From NCBI GenBank assembly GCA_947589095.1, contig CANQBX010000005.1, positions 1-64,000 of the forward strand: a stretch of DNA of 64,000 bases. The letters run 5' to 3'. This stretch comes from an uncultured Lachnospiraceae bacterium. Lineage in GTDB: Bacteria; Bacillota; Clostridia; Lachnospirales; Lachnospiraceae. Each line of letters opens with the position of its first letter. The first letter of the stretch is position 1. Shown here piece by piece: positions 54,914 to 63,383 of the stretch. The position numbers and the translations under genes are program-made. Under the pieces are notes generated by a model. The model did not search any database and was not told the origin of the DNA. It was given only the letters and a program-made list of their open reading frames with translations.

Positions 54914-55354
54914 ATGTCAGACATTGAGAAAGTGGTAGAGACGCCGGCAGCAGAGGAGCCGGTCAAGAAGACCAGGAAGCCGAGAGCAAAGAAGGCGGAA
55001 ACCGAGGCTGCTCCGAAGAAGACTGCCGCGAAGAAGGCGGAGGCGGAAGCCGCGCCCAAGAAGACGGCTGCGAAGAAGACGGCTGTGAAGAAGGCCGACG
55101 CTCCGAAGGCTGAGAAGGCTCCGGCGGCGAGAAAGACCACCGCGAAGAAGGCGGCGGACGCGACCGTGTATATTCAGTTCGCAGGCCAGGAGATCGCCGC
55201 GAAGGATATCCTTGAGGCTGCGAAGAAGGCGTTTGCCGAGGCCAATAAGGACGTCGAGATCAAGACGATCGAGCTCTATGTGAAGCCGGAAGAGGGCGCC
55301 GCGTACTATGTGGTGAACGGCGTCGGCGGCGACGATATGAAGATCGAGCTGTAA
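54914..55354 (+). CDS. DUF6465 protein with Lys/Ala-rich histone-H1-like N-terminus
   Basis: A 146-residue protein. Residues 1-80 are repeats of KKTAAKK and EAAPKK type, strongly basic and disordered, like histone H1 tails. Residues 82-146 are a compact domain (VYIQFAGQEIAAKDILEAAKKAFAE, then IKTIELYVKPEEGAAYYVVNG) recognised as DUF6465. The composition suggests nucleic-acid binding, perhaps as a nucleoid protein; this is inference. AGGAGG nine bases before ATG 54914 decides the start. Confidence 0.8.
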   Translation: MSDIEKVVETPAAEEPVKKTRKPRAKKAETEAAPKKTAAKKAEAEAAPKKTAAKKTAVKKADAPKAEKAPAARKTTAKKAADATVYIQFAGQEIAAKDILEAAKKAFAEANKDVEIKTIELYVKPEEGAAYYVVNGVGGDDMKIEL

Positions 55355-55413
55355 GACTTACAGGGCTGTATCGTGTGTCGTAGTTGTGTGGTTAATGAGA
55401 AATGAAAGAAACG

Positions 55414-55446
55414 AACCGCGGGAGGAAAATTCTTCCCGCGGTTTTC
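55414..55446 (+). terminator. Terminator of the DUF6465 gene
   Basis: Stem AACCGCGGGA / TCCCGCGGTT with a short loop, followed by TTCTGTTT. Confidence 0.85.
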
Positions 55447-55451
55447 TGTTT

Positions 55452-55489
55452 CCATGCAAGCGTGGCGCCAGTGGCGCCCTGCTTGTATT
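55452..55489 (+). repeat. CCAGTG-loop palindrome, copy near IS200
   Basis: Stem CAAGCGTGGCG / CGCCCTGCTTG (55457-55467 with 55475-55485) and loop CCAGTGG, with TCCATGC just before it, as at 11402. About 170 bases upstream of the IS200-type transposase gene. Confidence 0.65.
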
Positions 55490-55596
55490 CAGGCTTTAGC
55501 CTGTTGAATATGTCTCCGTTTTTCGTGATCCGAAAAACGGAGACATATGAAACAGACAACCACCCGCTTTGCGGGTGCGCGATGATAGTTATACAA

Positions 55597-55661
55597 AAAA
55601 TCACCTTTCCCGTTATAATAGAGGTGTCCAGCCACTATTAAGAGAAAGGAAAGGTGATTTT
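55597..55661 (+). promoter_or_regulatory. tnpA: Inverted repeat that can hide the tnpA ribosome binding site
   Basis: Perfect 14-bp arms AAAATCACCTTTCC (55597-55610) and GGAAAGGTGATTTT (55648-55661). The right arm contains the ribosome binding site directly before ATG 55662. A TATAAT at 55614-55619 lies inside the loop, so only transcripts reading in from outside carry both arms and fold. Confidence 0.7.
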
Positions 55662-56117
55662 ATGGCAAATAAAGCCAATGACTTAGCTCACACGAAATGG
55701 ATGTGCAAGTATCACATTGTCTTTACTCCTAAGTATAGACGAAAAATAATTTATAATCAACTGAAAGATGATATAAGAGATATTTTGAAACAACTGTGTT
55801 CTTATAAGGGAGTGGAGATCATAGAAGGACATCTGATGGCGGATCATATCCATATGCTGGTAAGTATACCGCCAAAGATAAGTGTATCGAGTTTTATGGG
55901 GTATTTGAAAGGGAAATCGGCCCTGATGATCTTCGACCGACACGCAAATCTGAAGTATAAGTTTGGGAACCGACATTTCTGGTCGGAAGGGTACTACGTA
56001 AGCACGGTAGGACTGAATGAGGCCACCATAAGGAAGTATATACAAGACCAGGAGAGAGAAGACATCATGAGAGACAAACTGAGTGTGAAGGAGTACGAGG
56101 ACCCTTTCAAGGGTTAA
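55662..56117 (+). CDS. tnpA: IS200-type Y1 transposase
   Basis: A 151-residue HUH single-strand transposase. The HUH pair is in DHIHMLVS, the catalytic Tyr is in IRKYIQDQE, and the start ANDLAHTKWMCKYHIVFTPKYRRK is a hallmark of IS200 TnpA. Full length, so probably active. It cuts and joins single-stranded DNA at hairpins. Start 55662 is the ATG after the sequestered AAAGGTG. Confidence 0.93.
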   Translation: MANKANDLAHTKWMCKYHIVFTPKYRRKIIYNQLKDDIRDILKQLCSYKGVEIIEGHLMADHIHMLVSIPPKISVSSFMGYLKGKSALMIFDRHANLKYKFGNRHFWSEGYYVSTVGLNEATIRKYIQDQEREDIMRDKLSVKEYEDPFKG

Positions 56118-56389
56118 AGGTGAAGTAGTACGAAAGCCGCTTAAGCGGCGGCGAGGAGTTAAGAGCGAAGTGGCTGGAACGGGGCTGTGGGAATGGAGCG
56201 CAGAGCGACATTCCCATAGCGCAAAGAGACAGCCAGCGCCTTTAGACGCTGGCCGAGTAGTGCGGGCTTATAGCCCGCGTCCGAGCCACCCGTTTTACGG
56301 GTGGAGGCGACTATCCGTTTGCCGGAAGGCGTCAACTGCAGGCTTTGCATTAACAACAGTTTACAAAAGACTGCCGGCAGCGTGTTTTT

Positions 56390-57790
56390 TTAAGACGATT
56401 TGGAAATGACAGGCAGCAGGATCTTAACTGCAAATCCGCCGCAGCGGCTGTGGCCGATCTCTACATGCCCATGATGGGAATCCGCGATCTGCTTAACGAT
56501 CAGAAGTCCCAGGCCGTGCCTTTGCCCGGCAGTATTATCATCGCAGACCATGTAGTGGGGCGTGGTGTTCAGCTTATCGATCAGTTCGTCCGTTGCGCCG
56601 ATTCCGTCATCCTCCACACAGATCACGCAGTTTCCGTTATCTTCTGCCACAGAAATATAGACTGTACAGCCGGCTTCGTTATGGTTTATGCTGTTTTGGA
56701 TCAGATTGGAAACGGCGCGTTTCAGCAGGTCCCGGTCCGCGTTTACCGGGCATACGGACAGGCTGGAGTCGATGAGCCATTCGATCGGATATTTTCCGTC
56801 CGGACTGTCATTGATAAAATCGGCCGCCGCCTGTCTGACGAGGGCCACGGCATTTTCCTGTCTGCATCGGACCGGCTGCATATTATATTCCAGCTTGGAC
56901 GCCAGGTTGAGATCGCTGACGAGGTTTTTGATCCGCTGGCTTTGCCTCAGAATAACGGCCGCCTTGTGCCGCTGCTCCTTCGGAAGCTCCGGGTCGGACT
57001 GCAGCTGGTCGGCGTAGCCCATCGCCATGGAGAGCGGGGTCCGGATATCGTGTGAGACGCCGGCGATCCAGTTGGCCCTGGCGGTTTCCCGTTTCCGCAG
57101 CTGGCGCTTCTGCGTCTGCAGTACTTCGGAGGTGGAGTTGATATGGAAGGCGATCTCCGACAAAAGCCCGTTTTCTTTGATGTGGACCGGCTCGCCGGAG
57201 GGAAGCGCCTGGATCCCGCTGGTGATCGGCTTAATGGAACGGAGCATCTTTGTACAGGCGGTCGCGTAGATCAGGAGGATCACGAGGATATTTGCGATCA
57301 GGACAATAAGGGCAATCTGCGGCGCGTGGGCAATGAGCTGATAATCCCAGCTGGGCCCCATATGCTTCCAGAAGCTGGTTTTGGGAAATCCGAGCACCAC
57401 AAGTCCGCCTTCCGTACCGCACGGAAAAGTGGGATAACCGTCGATGTAGCCGCGGGTCAGTCCGGCGATATCCGACAGGGTGTAACGGTAGGGAACGGAT
57501 TCCGGAAGATCGTCGCTGTGCCATACGACGGTTCGGGTATCGTTGTCAATCAGGATGGCCCATGCGCCGGAGGACTGCAGGATTTCCGCGCCTTCGCGGG
57601 AAAGGACGCAGCCGTTTTCCGTCTGATTAAGAGCGGCTGCAACCTTCTCCGTAATGCCCCACGGGCGGGCGTTTGCTGTCTGTCTGGAAACAATGGCGGC
57701 AAGGAGCAGGATATTGACAGCGACAAGCAAAAGGAAGCTCAGAAGAAGCAGTCCGACGAAGCGCCGGATCAGTTTGGGTATGCTTTTCAT
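56390..57790 (-). CDS. Membrane sensor histidine kinase
   Basis: A 466-residue kinase with two membrane helices (about 6-35 and 160-180) around an extracellular sensor of about 120 residues, a HAMP-like stretch, the phospho-acceptor H247 in GVSHDIRTPLSM, and an ATPase domain with NLIQNSINHNEAG and GLGLLIV. Start 57790 uses GGAGG inside the end of the regulator gene, one base after its stop. The pair diverges from a LanFEG-like exporter, a layout common for peptide-antibiotic sensing. Confidence 0.9.
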   Translation of the reverse strand: MKSIPKLIRRFVGLLLLSFLLLVAVNILLLAAIVSRQTANARPWGITEKVAAALNQTENGCVLSREGAEILQSSGAWAILIDNDTRTVVWHSDDLPESVPYRYTLSDIAGLTRGYIDGYPTFPCGTEGGLVVLGFPKTSFWKHMGPSWDYQLIAHAPQIALIVLIANILVILLIYATACTKMLRSIKPITSGIQALPSGEPVHIKENGLLSEIAFHINSTSEVLQTQKRQLRKRETARANWIAGVSHDIRTPLSMAMGYADQLQSDPELPKEQRHKAAVILRQSQRIKNLVSDLNLASKLEYNMQPVRCRQENAVALVRQAAADFINDSPDGKYPIEWLIDSSLSVCPVNADRDLLKRAVSNLIQNSINHNEAGCTVYISVAEDNGNCVICVEDDGIGATDELIDKLNTTPHYMVCDDNTAGQRHGLGLLIVKQIADSHHGHVEIGHSRCGGFAVKILLPVISKSS

Positions 57791-57791
57791 A

Positions 57792-58496
57792 TCAGCGGTC
57801 CTCCACAAGCAGTTTATAACCCAGGCCTCTGACTGTAACGAGCGATACCGGCTGCGAGGGATTCGCCTCGATCTTTTCGCGGATCCGGCGGATGTGCGCC
57901 ATCAGAGAGTTTTCATATCCGAACGGATTGTCGCCCCAGGCCGCTTCGCAGAGGGCGTCGATGGTTACGATCCGGCCGGCGCCGCGATAGAGGGCGAGGA
58001 GCAGATCATGTTCTTTGGCGGTGAGCGGAATGTGCTCGCCGTTTCGGATAACCTCGGCGCGGGAGAAATCGACGGCGCTGTCTTTCAGCCGGACGAGCGT
58101 GCTGTCCTCTTTGTAGGTTCTGCGGAGGATCGCGGTAACGCGGAAGAGCAGTTCCTTCGGAAGGAACGGCTTGACTATATAATCGTCCGCGCCGAGGCCG
58201 AAGCCGCGGAATTTGTCTTCTTCCTCTCCGCGGGCTGTCAGGAACAGAACCGGATAGTCGCCGTTCTGTTTTAATATCTTCATTAGTTCAAATCCGTCGC
58301 CGTCGGGAAGCATAACGTCCAGGATCGCAAGCTCCGGCGGCGTCTTACCGGCGAGAGAAACTGCCTCGCGAACGCTCCCGGCGGTAACGATATTCTGAAA
58401 TCCGCCGCTTTGAAGGACGGACACGACCAGATCCAAAATTTCCGGTTCATCGTCTACCAGCAGAATGCGCTTATTTTTCAAATATGTAAGATTCAT
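57792..58496 (-). CDS. OmpR/PhoB-type response regulator
   Basis: A 234-residue regulator: receiver domain with the acidic pair VDDEPE, phosphorylated D60 in LAILDVMLPDGDG and the conserved Lys in IVKPF, then a winged-helix DNA-binding domain from about 135 ending VTVRGLGYKL. It is the partner of the kinase downstream and probably controls the divergent exporter genes. AGAAGG precedes the start. Confidence 0.92.
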   Translation of the reverse strand: MNLTYLKNKRILLVDDEPEILDLVVSVLQSGGFQNIVTAGSVREAVSLAGKTPPELAILDVMLPDGDGFELMKILKQNGDYPVLFLTARGEEEDKFRGFGLGADDYIVKPFLPKELLFRVTAILRRTYKEDSTLVRLKDSAVDFSRAEVIRNGEHIPLTAKEHDLLLALYRGAGRIVTIDALCEAAWGDNPFGYENSLMAHIRRIREKIEANPSQPVSLVTVRGLGYKLLVEDR

Positions 58497-58601
58497 GGGT
58501 AACCTTCTTTCTTAAATCCATTATGATATTTCTCTTGCACATGTCCTCTCTGAGAAATGTACACAACTCATTCCGTAATTGCGCTTCCTTTGGTCGGGCA
58601 T

Positions 58602-58751
58602 GAATCAGCACAAGTATAATTTCCAACAAGATTATACTGTGTCCGCGGGACATGCTCCCTCCGGCGGACGCGCACGGCTCGGTTCGGTGTCTTGTCCTCA
58701 CTTCGTTCGGACACCGAATCAGCACAGTATAATCTCTACTAGGATTATATC
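58602..58751 (+). repeat. Duplicated palindrome around a hairpin in the divergent regulatory gap
   Basis: AGTATAAT-N10-ATTATACT (58613-58638) and AGTATAAT-N10-ATTATATC (58726-58751) are both preceded by GAATCAGCACA. Between them is a stem TTCGGTGTC / GACACCGAA (58683-58691 with 58710-58718). They lie in the 375-base gap between the regulator and ABC genes and may be binding sites of the regulator or the ends of a small mobile repeat. No clear promoter for the ABC genes was identified; a TACAAT lies at 58836. Confidence 0.6.
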
Positions 58752-58871
58752 ATGAAATCATGATTTTTAACTACTTCACGGTCAAAAGTAAGGTAAATGT
58801 AAGGCAGGGAGAATGCTGCCGTAAGGCCGGTCGGGTACAATGGGTGCATCAAGCGAAAGGAGATATCCGCT

Positions 58872-59627
58872 ATGAACATCATAGAAACACAGAACCTGAC
58901 GAAGACCTACGGGGATTTTGCGGCGGTTTCCGGGTTAAACCTTCATGTGCCCAAAGGGTCAGTATACGGCTTCCTGGGCCCCAACGGCGCGGGCAAATCG
59001 ACCACGATGAAAATGTTTCTCGGCCTGACGAAGCCGTCCGGCGGTACCTTCGTCATTGACGGGAAGCAATTCCCGGGAGACCGTGTGCAGATTCTTAAGC
59101 AGGTCGGTTCCTTCATCGAAGCGTCTGCATTTTACGGCAACCTGACCGGCGAGGAGAATCTGGAAATTATCCGAAGGATTCTGGGACTTCCGAAATCTTC
59201 CGCAGCCGAGGCCCTGGAACTGGTGGGTCTGACGCCGCATCGGAAGAAACTGGCGAGAAAATATTCTCTCGGAATGAAGCAGCGGCTGGGGCTGGCAGGC
59301 GCCCTGATCGGCAGGCCGCCGGTGCTGATTCTGGACGAGCCGACCAACGGATTAGACCCGGTCGGTATCCATGAGATCCGTGCGCTGATCCGTTCCCTTC
59401 CGCGGCAGTTTGACTGCACCGTGTTCGTATCGTCTCACCTTCTATCCGAAATTGAATTAATGGCGGACAGCGTCGGGATTCTCAACCACGGCCGGCTTCT
59501 GTTTGAGGGAACGCTCGACGCGCTGCGGTTCAATGCGGTTTCCCGGGGATATCCGACCGATAATCTGGAGGATATGTTCCTCGCGATGATCGACGCCGAC
59601 AACCGGCAGAGGGGCGGTGCACGATGA
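58872..59627 (+). CDS. ABC transporter ATPase, LanF/BcrA type
   Basis: A 251-residue ATPase with Walker A GPNGAGKST, signature YSLGMKQRLGLA, Walker B LILDEPTNGLD and the switch His in SSHLLSE. It resembles the ATPase of lantibiotic/bacitracin immunity exporters. AAAGGAG precedes the start. The permease gene overlaps its stop by four bases. Energises the two following membrane proteins. Confidence 0.9.
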   Translation: MNIIETQNLTKTYGDFAAVSGLNLHVPKGSVYGFLGPNGAGKSTTMKMFLGLTKPSGGTFVIDGKQFPGDRVQILKQVGSFIEASAFYGNLTGEENLEIIRRILGLPKSSAAEALELVGLTPHRKKLARKYSLGMKQRLGLAGALIGRPPVLILDEPTNGLDPVGIHEIRALIRSLPRQFDCTVFVSSHLLSEIELMADSVGILNHGRLLFEGTLDALRFNAVSRGYPTDNLEDMFLAMIDADNRQRGGAR

Positions 59628-60346
59628 GCTTTGCACTGGAATGTGGGAAAGTTAAGCGAACCGGGTTTCTGCCAGCTTTCTTTGGCGGCGGCTTTTTGGC
59701 CGGGGCGGTTCCCGCTCTGAACATGCTTTTCCGTTCTGAAATGTATACCGGCATAAATGATTCGCCTGTCAGCATCCTTCTCAGAGCGAACTGGCAGATG
59801 ATATCCATGCTGAATATTCTGCTTGTTATTGTCGGCGCATGCATTTTATATAATATCGAATACGCGGATAACGCGATTCAGAGAATGCGCGCGCTGCCGG
59901 TAAGTGAATGCGCTGTGTTTTTCGGCAAAACAGCCGTGCTGGCAATGGTAAGCGTTCTGCTTCTGGCCATAGAGGCGGTTTCCATCGGCGGCTGCGCCGT
60001 GTACTGGTTTGAATCGGATGCCGGTCTTTATGGGGAAATGCTTAAAAACTTTAGTTTCTTTCTGTTGCTGATGCTTCCGTCTGTCCTGGCATCGCTTCTG
60101 ACGGCATCCTTGTGCAGGAACATGTGGATCTCGTTAGGGATCGGCGTCGTATGCGTGTTCGCGGCTACTATGATTCCCGCGCGGAATTTTGTGCTGAGTC
60201 TGTTTCCGTTTGCGATGCCGTTTCAGATATTGGCGGATCATACCGAAGATGCAGTCCGAAATTATAGGATCGCCGGCGCGGCGGAAACGGCAGGGATCGC
60301 CCTGCTGGAGGTTGTTATTCTGAAGATCAGGAGGTTGTTCGAATGA
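59624..60346 (+). CDS. ABC permease subunit, LanE-like
   Basis: A 240-residue membrane protein with about six helices and no other clear motif. Overlaps both neighbours by four bases, in the exact arrangement of lantibiotic immunity operons (LanF-LanE-LanG). Probably removes a peptide antibiotic from the membrane. Confidence 0.8.
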   Translation: MSFALECGKVKRTGFLPAFFGGGFLAGAVPALNMLFRSEMYTGINDSPVSILLRANWQMISMLNILLVIVGACILYNIEYADNAIQRMRALPVSECAVFFGKTAVLAMVSVLLLAIEAVSIGGCAVYWFESDAGLYGEMLKNFSFFLLLMLPSVLASLLTASLCRNMWISLGIGVVCVFAATMIPARNFVLSLFPFAMPFQILADHTEDAVRNYRIAGAAETAGIALLEVVILKIRRLFE

Positions 60347-61113
60347 GCTTTTTATCTCTTGTGGGCGTAGAATGGAGAAAACTGCGCCGGTCGAGAATAG
60401 TTCTGATCATGGTTTTAGCCACGGTTATTCTCTGGACGCCGTCGATTCTGAACGCCGATCTGAATTTCGGAATGCAGTCGGAGGGAATTTCTCCGGAAAA
60501 TAACTTCTTCATACAGGGCTTTATGGCGATGGCATGGTTTTTATTTCCTGCCGCAATGGTGGTTGTGACCGTTTTACAGAATCAGATCGAACGCGGGGAT
60601 CACGGCATTCTCAGGATGCTCGCGCTGCCTGTCGGCAAAGCAAAGCTCTGTATGGCTAAATTTGCTGTGCTGATAGCTTTTTCGGCGATCCAGTTTCTGA
60701 TATCGGTCGGAATGTACTATATCGGCGCCGCGATAGCTTCCCATATACAGAATTACGATTTTATCCTGCCGCCGGTTTTTATTTTCAAAGAGATCGGCGT
60801 GATGTGGGTGTCCGCGATCCCGATGCTGGCGGTTTTCTGGATGTTGGCCGTCTGTGTCCGGACGCCGGTTTTCGCAATCGGAATCGGATTTGCGTCGATC
60901 GTGCCGTCTGTCCTGCTGATAAATACGAAGGTGTGGTTCGCGTATCCGATGGCGTATCCGTTCTTTGCGATCGTCTCGGAATACGGGAAGCTGGCGGTCC
61001 ATCTTTCAGCGGCAAAGACGGAGCTGATCCCGTGGCTTCCGACCGCAGGGATGATTACTGTACTTTGTTTGATAATTTCCTGCAGTTGTTTCGGGCAGGA
61101 GGAAAGCAGATAA
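60343..61113 (+). CDS. ABC permease subunit, LanG-like
   Basis: A 256-residue membrane protein with about six helices, starting MSFLSLVGVEWRKLRRSR; a basic start of this kind is typical of ABC-2-type permeases. Second permease of the LanFEG-like exporter. It overlaps the previous gene by four bases. Confidence 0.8.
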   Translation: MSFLSLVGVEWRKLRRSRIVLIMVLATVILWTPSILNADLNFGMQSEGISPENNFFIQGFMAMAWFLFPAAMVVVTVLQNQIERGDHGILRMLALPVGKAKLCMAKFAVLIAFSAIQFLISVGMYYIGAAIASHIQNYDFILPPVFIFKEIGVMWVSAIPMLAVFWMLAVCVRTPVFAIGIGFASIVPSVLLINTKVWFAYPMAYPFFAIVSEYGKLAVHLSAAKTELIPWLPTAGMITVLCLIISCSCFGQEESR

Positions 61114-61156
61114 TTTGTATGAAAGGCAATATAAAACAAACAGGAGAATAATTCAC

Positions 61157-61438
61157 ATGAAAAACAAGATTCTGACAGCCGTGAGTGTCATTTTAGTTTT
61201 TATTCCCTGGTCGATCCTGCCGCTGCGGATCTATACCAAATGGGCAATGGATTACGCGCACATTATGATTCCGTGCTACGCGGTATTTATGGTCCTCTCC
61301 GGTATTTTTACGATACTTGCATACACGGCCGGCAGCGTGAAGAACGCCGCTATGAAGGTATGCTTTGTCATGAACAGTGCATATGCATTTTTCGGTACCG
61401 CCGTAATTACGATGATGATCATTCAGAAAATGAAGTGA
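61157..61438 (+). CDS. Small membrane protein after the exporter
   Basis: A 93-residue protein with three hydrophobic segments (about 5-22, 35-57 and 70-88). It follows the LanG-like gene by 43 bases with AGGAGA before ATG 61157, so it is probably part of the exporter operon. No family recognised; an accessory role in peptide immunity is inference. Confidence 0.6.
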   Translation: MKNKILTAVSVILVFIPWSILPLRIYTKWAMDYAHIMIPCYAVFMVLSGIFTILAYTAGSVKNAAMKVCFVMNSAYAFFGTAVITMMIIQKMK

Positions 61439-61464
61439 AAGGCGAAGCCGGCGCTAATTCTATC

Positions 61465-61492
61465 TTGATACTTTCTGCGATTCTGGTATAAT
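61465..61492 (+). promoter_or_regulatory. Promoter for the HerA-like gene
   Basis: TTGATA (61465-61470), 16-base spacer, exact TATAAT (61487-61492), about 100 bases before the start. Confidence 0.65.
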
Positions 61493-61589
61493 AACGAGGA
61501 AAGCGTTGATGACGCTTGCGTCAATCGACGTTTGATTCATACTGAAAAGCAGACAGGGCTGCAGCAAGCGGTATACGGAGGGTACGGAT

Positions 61590-63254
61590 ATGTTTTGCGA
61601 CGGAAAGATATGGATCGGTAAAAGCGATAACGGAAAGGAGTGCATCCTGCCGAAGATGGCCAACCGCCACGGCCTGATCGCGGGCGCGACCGGCACCGGC
61701 AAGACGATCACGCTGAAGGTGCTGGCGGAGTCGTTCAGCGACGCGGGGGTGCCGGTATTTCTGGCGGACGTAAAGGGCGATCTGGCAGGGACCTGCCGTC
61801 CCGGCACGGACAGCGAGGACATGCAGAAACGGATCGCGAAATTCGGACTGGCGGAGGCAGGATTTTCCTATCACGCCTATCCAGTCTGCTTCTGGGATAT
61901 TTTCGGGGAGAAGGGATTGCCGCTTCGGACTACGGTCAGCGAGATGGGACCGACGCTTCTGGCGCGGCTTATGGATCTGACAGATGCGCAGACGGATATT
62001 ATGTCCATCGTATTTCGGATCGCGGACGACGAGGGGCTGCTTCTGCTGGATATCAAGGACCTGCGGGCCATGTTAAATTATGTGGCGGAGAATAATAAGG
62101 AGTACAGCGCCCAGTACGGCAATATGCCGAAGCAGAGCATCAACAGCATTCTGCGGGGACTGGTGGCTCTGGAGGAGCAGGGCGGCGACAAGTTTTTCGG
62201 GGAGCCGGCGCTGGATATCCATGACTGGTTCCGGACGGATTTCTCCGGAAAGGGCATGATCAATATTCTGCACAGCGAGAGCCTGATCAACAATCCGATG
62301 ATGTATTCCACGTTCATGCTGTGGATGCTTTCGGAGCTGTTTGAGATCATGCCGGAGGCCGGCGACTGCGAGCGGCCGAAGATGGTGTTCTTCTTCGACG
62401 AGGCCCATCTGCTGTTTGACGACGCGCCGAAGGCGCTGCTGCAGAAGATCGAGCAGGTGGTGAAGCTGATCCGCTCCAAGGGCGTGGGGATCTATTTCAT
62501 TACCCAGAGCCCGAAGGATATTCCGGACGGCGTCCTGGGACAGCTTGGCAATAAGATCCAGCACGCGCTGCACGCCTACACGCCGGCAGACCAGAAGGCG
62601 GTGAAGGCGGCCGCGGATTCCTTCCGCGTAAATCCCAACTTTGATACGAAGGAAGTACTGACTCAGCTGGGGATCGGTGAGGCGCTGGTGTCCTTTTTGC
62701 AGGAAGACGGTTCGCCGTCAATTGTGCAGCAGGCGAAGATCCTGCCGCCGCAGAGCCAGATGGGTCCGATCCCGGACGGCGACCGGCAGGCGGAGATCCA
62801 GAATTGTACGCTTTTCTCCAAATACGGAACCTATGTGGATCGGGATTCGGCCTATGAGTTCTTCCAGAGAAAACGGAAGCAGGACGCGCAGGCCGCCGAA
62901 GAACAGGCGGCGCTGGAGGCGAAGCAGAAGGAGGAAGCGCTGGCGGCGAAGGAAGCTGAGAAGGAAGCGGAACGCCAGGCCAAAGCAGCTGCCAAGGAGG
63001 CGGAGCGCCAGGCCCGCGAGGAAGCCAGAGAGGCGGAGCGGAAAGCGAAGGAAGAGGCGAAAGAGAAGGAAGCTGTGGAGAAAGCCCGCAAACGGGCGGT
63101 GTCCAGCGTGGCAAAGAGCGCCGCGGGAACCATCGGCCGCGAGGTGGGCAATGAACTGGGCAAGACCATCGGCGGCAGTTTCGGGAAGAAGCTGGGCGGC
63201 AATCTGGGCGCCAGCATCGGCCGCGGAATATTGGGGACGCTGTTCGGAAGATAA
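61590..63254 (+). CDS. HerA-like/DUF853 ATPase with coiled-coil and Gly-rich tail
   Basis: A 554-residue cytosolic ATPase of the HerA-like (YjgR/DUF853) family. Walker A GATGTGKT is at about 32 and Walker B VFFFDEAHLL at about 265. After the ATPase core, residues about 430-500 form a highly charged Glu/Lys/Ala coiled coil and the last 50 residues are Gly-rich with repeated GNELGKTIGGSFGKKLGGN. Family members are thought to act as DNA-translocating ATPases; the actual role is unknown. GGAGGG precedes the start. Confidence 0.88.
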   Translation: MFCDGKIWIGKSDNGKECILPKMANRHGLIAGATGTGKTITLKVLAESFSDAGVPVFLADVKGDLAGTCRPGTDSEDMQKRIAKFGLAEAGFSYHAYPVCFWDIFGEKGLPLRTTVSEMGPTLLARLMDLTDAQTDIMSIVFRIADDEGLLLLDIKDLRAMLNYVAENNKEYSAQYGNMPKQSINSILRGLVALEEQGGDKFFGEPALDIHDWFRTDFSGKGMINILHSESLINNPMMYSTFMLWMLSELFEIMPEAGDCERPKMVFFFDEAHLLFDDAPKALLQKIEQVVKLIRSKGVGIYFITQSPKDIPDGVLGQLGNKIQHALHAYTPADQKAVKAAADSFRVNPNFDTKEVLTQLGIGEALVSFLQEDGSPSIVQQAKILPPQSQMGPIPDGDRQAEIQNCTLFSKYGTYVDRDSAYEFFQRKRKQDAQAAEEQAALEAKQKEEALAAKEAEKEAERQAKAAAKEAERQAREEAREAERKAKEEAKEKEAVEKARKRAVSSVAKSAAGTIGREVGNELGKTIGGSFGKKLGGNLGASIGRGILGTLFGR

Positions 63255-63383
63255 TAGTGTGGAAGACGGCGTACATGTTCGAAGAAACAGATGGACAATT
63301 TTGAGGCGAAAACCGGACGGTATGAATGGCCGGCGGATGAATTTACATGGCGATGGTTTGGATAGAACGGGAGTCTGTTTATC

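Larger units (their letters stand above)
55489..56304 (+). mobile_element. IS200/IS605-type element with clustered hairpins at both sides
   Basis: Centre is the Y1 transposase gene at 55662. Left of it are a small CAGGC/GCCTG stem, a perfect 18-bp inverted repeat (55508-55525 with 55531-55548) and CACCCGC-TTT-GCGGGTG (55561-55577). Right of it are stems at 56136-56149, 56188-56216, 56232-56253, 56262-56278 and CCACCCG-TTTTA-CGGGTGG (56286-56304). No tnpB is present. The precise ends are not visible because IS200 elements lack terminal inverted repeats. Confidence 0.65.
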
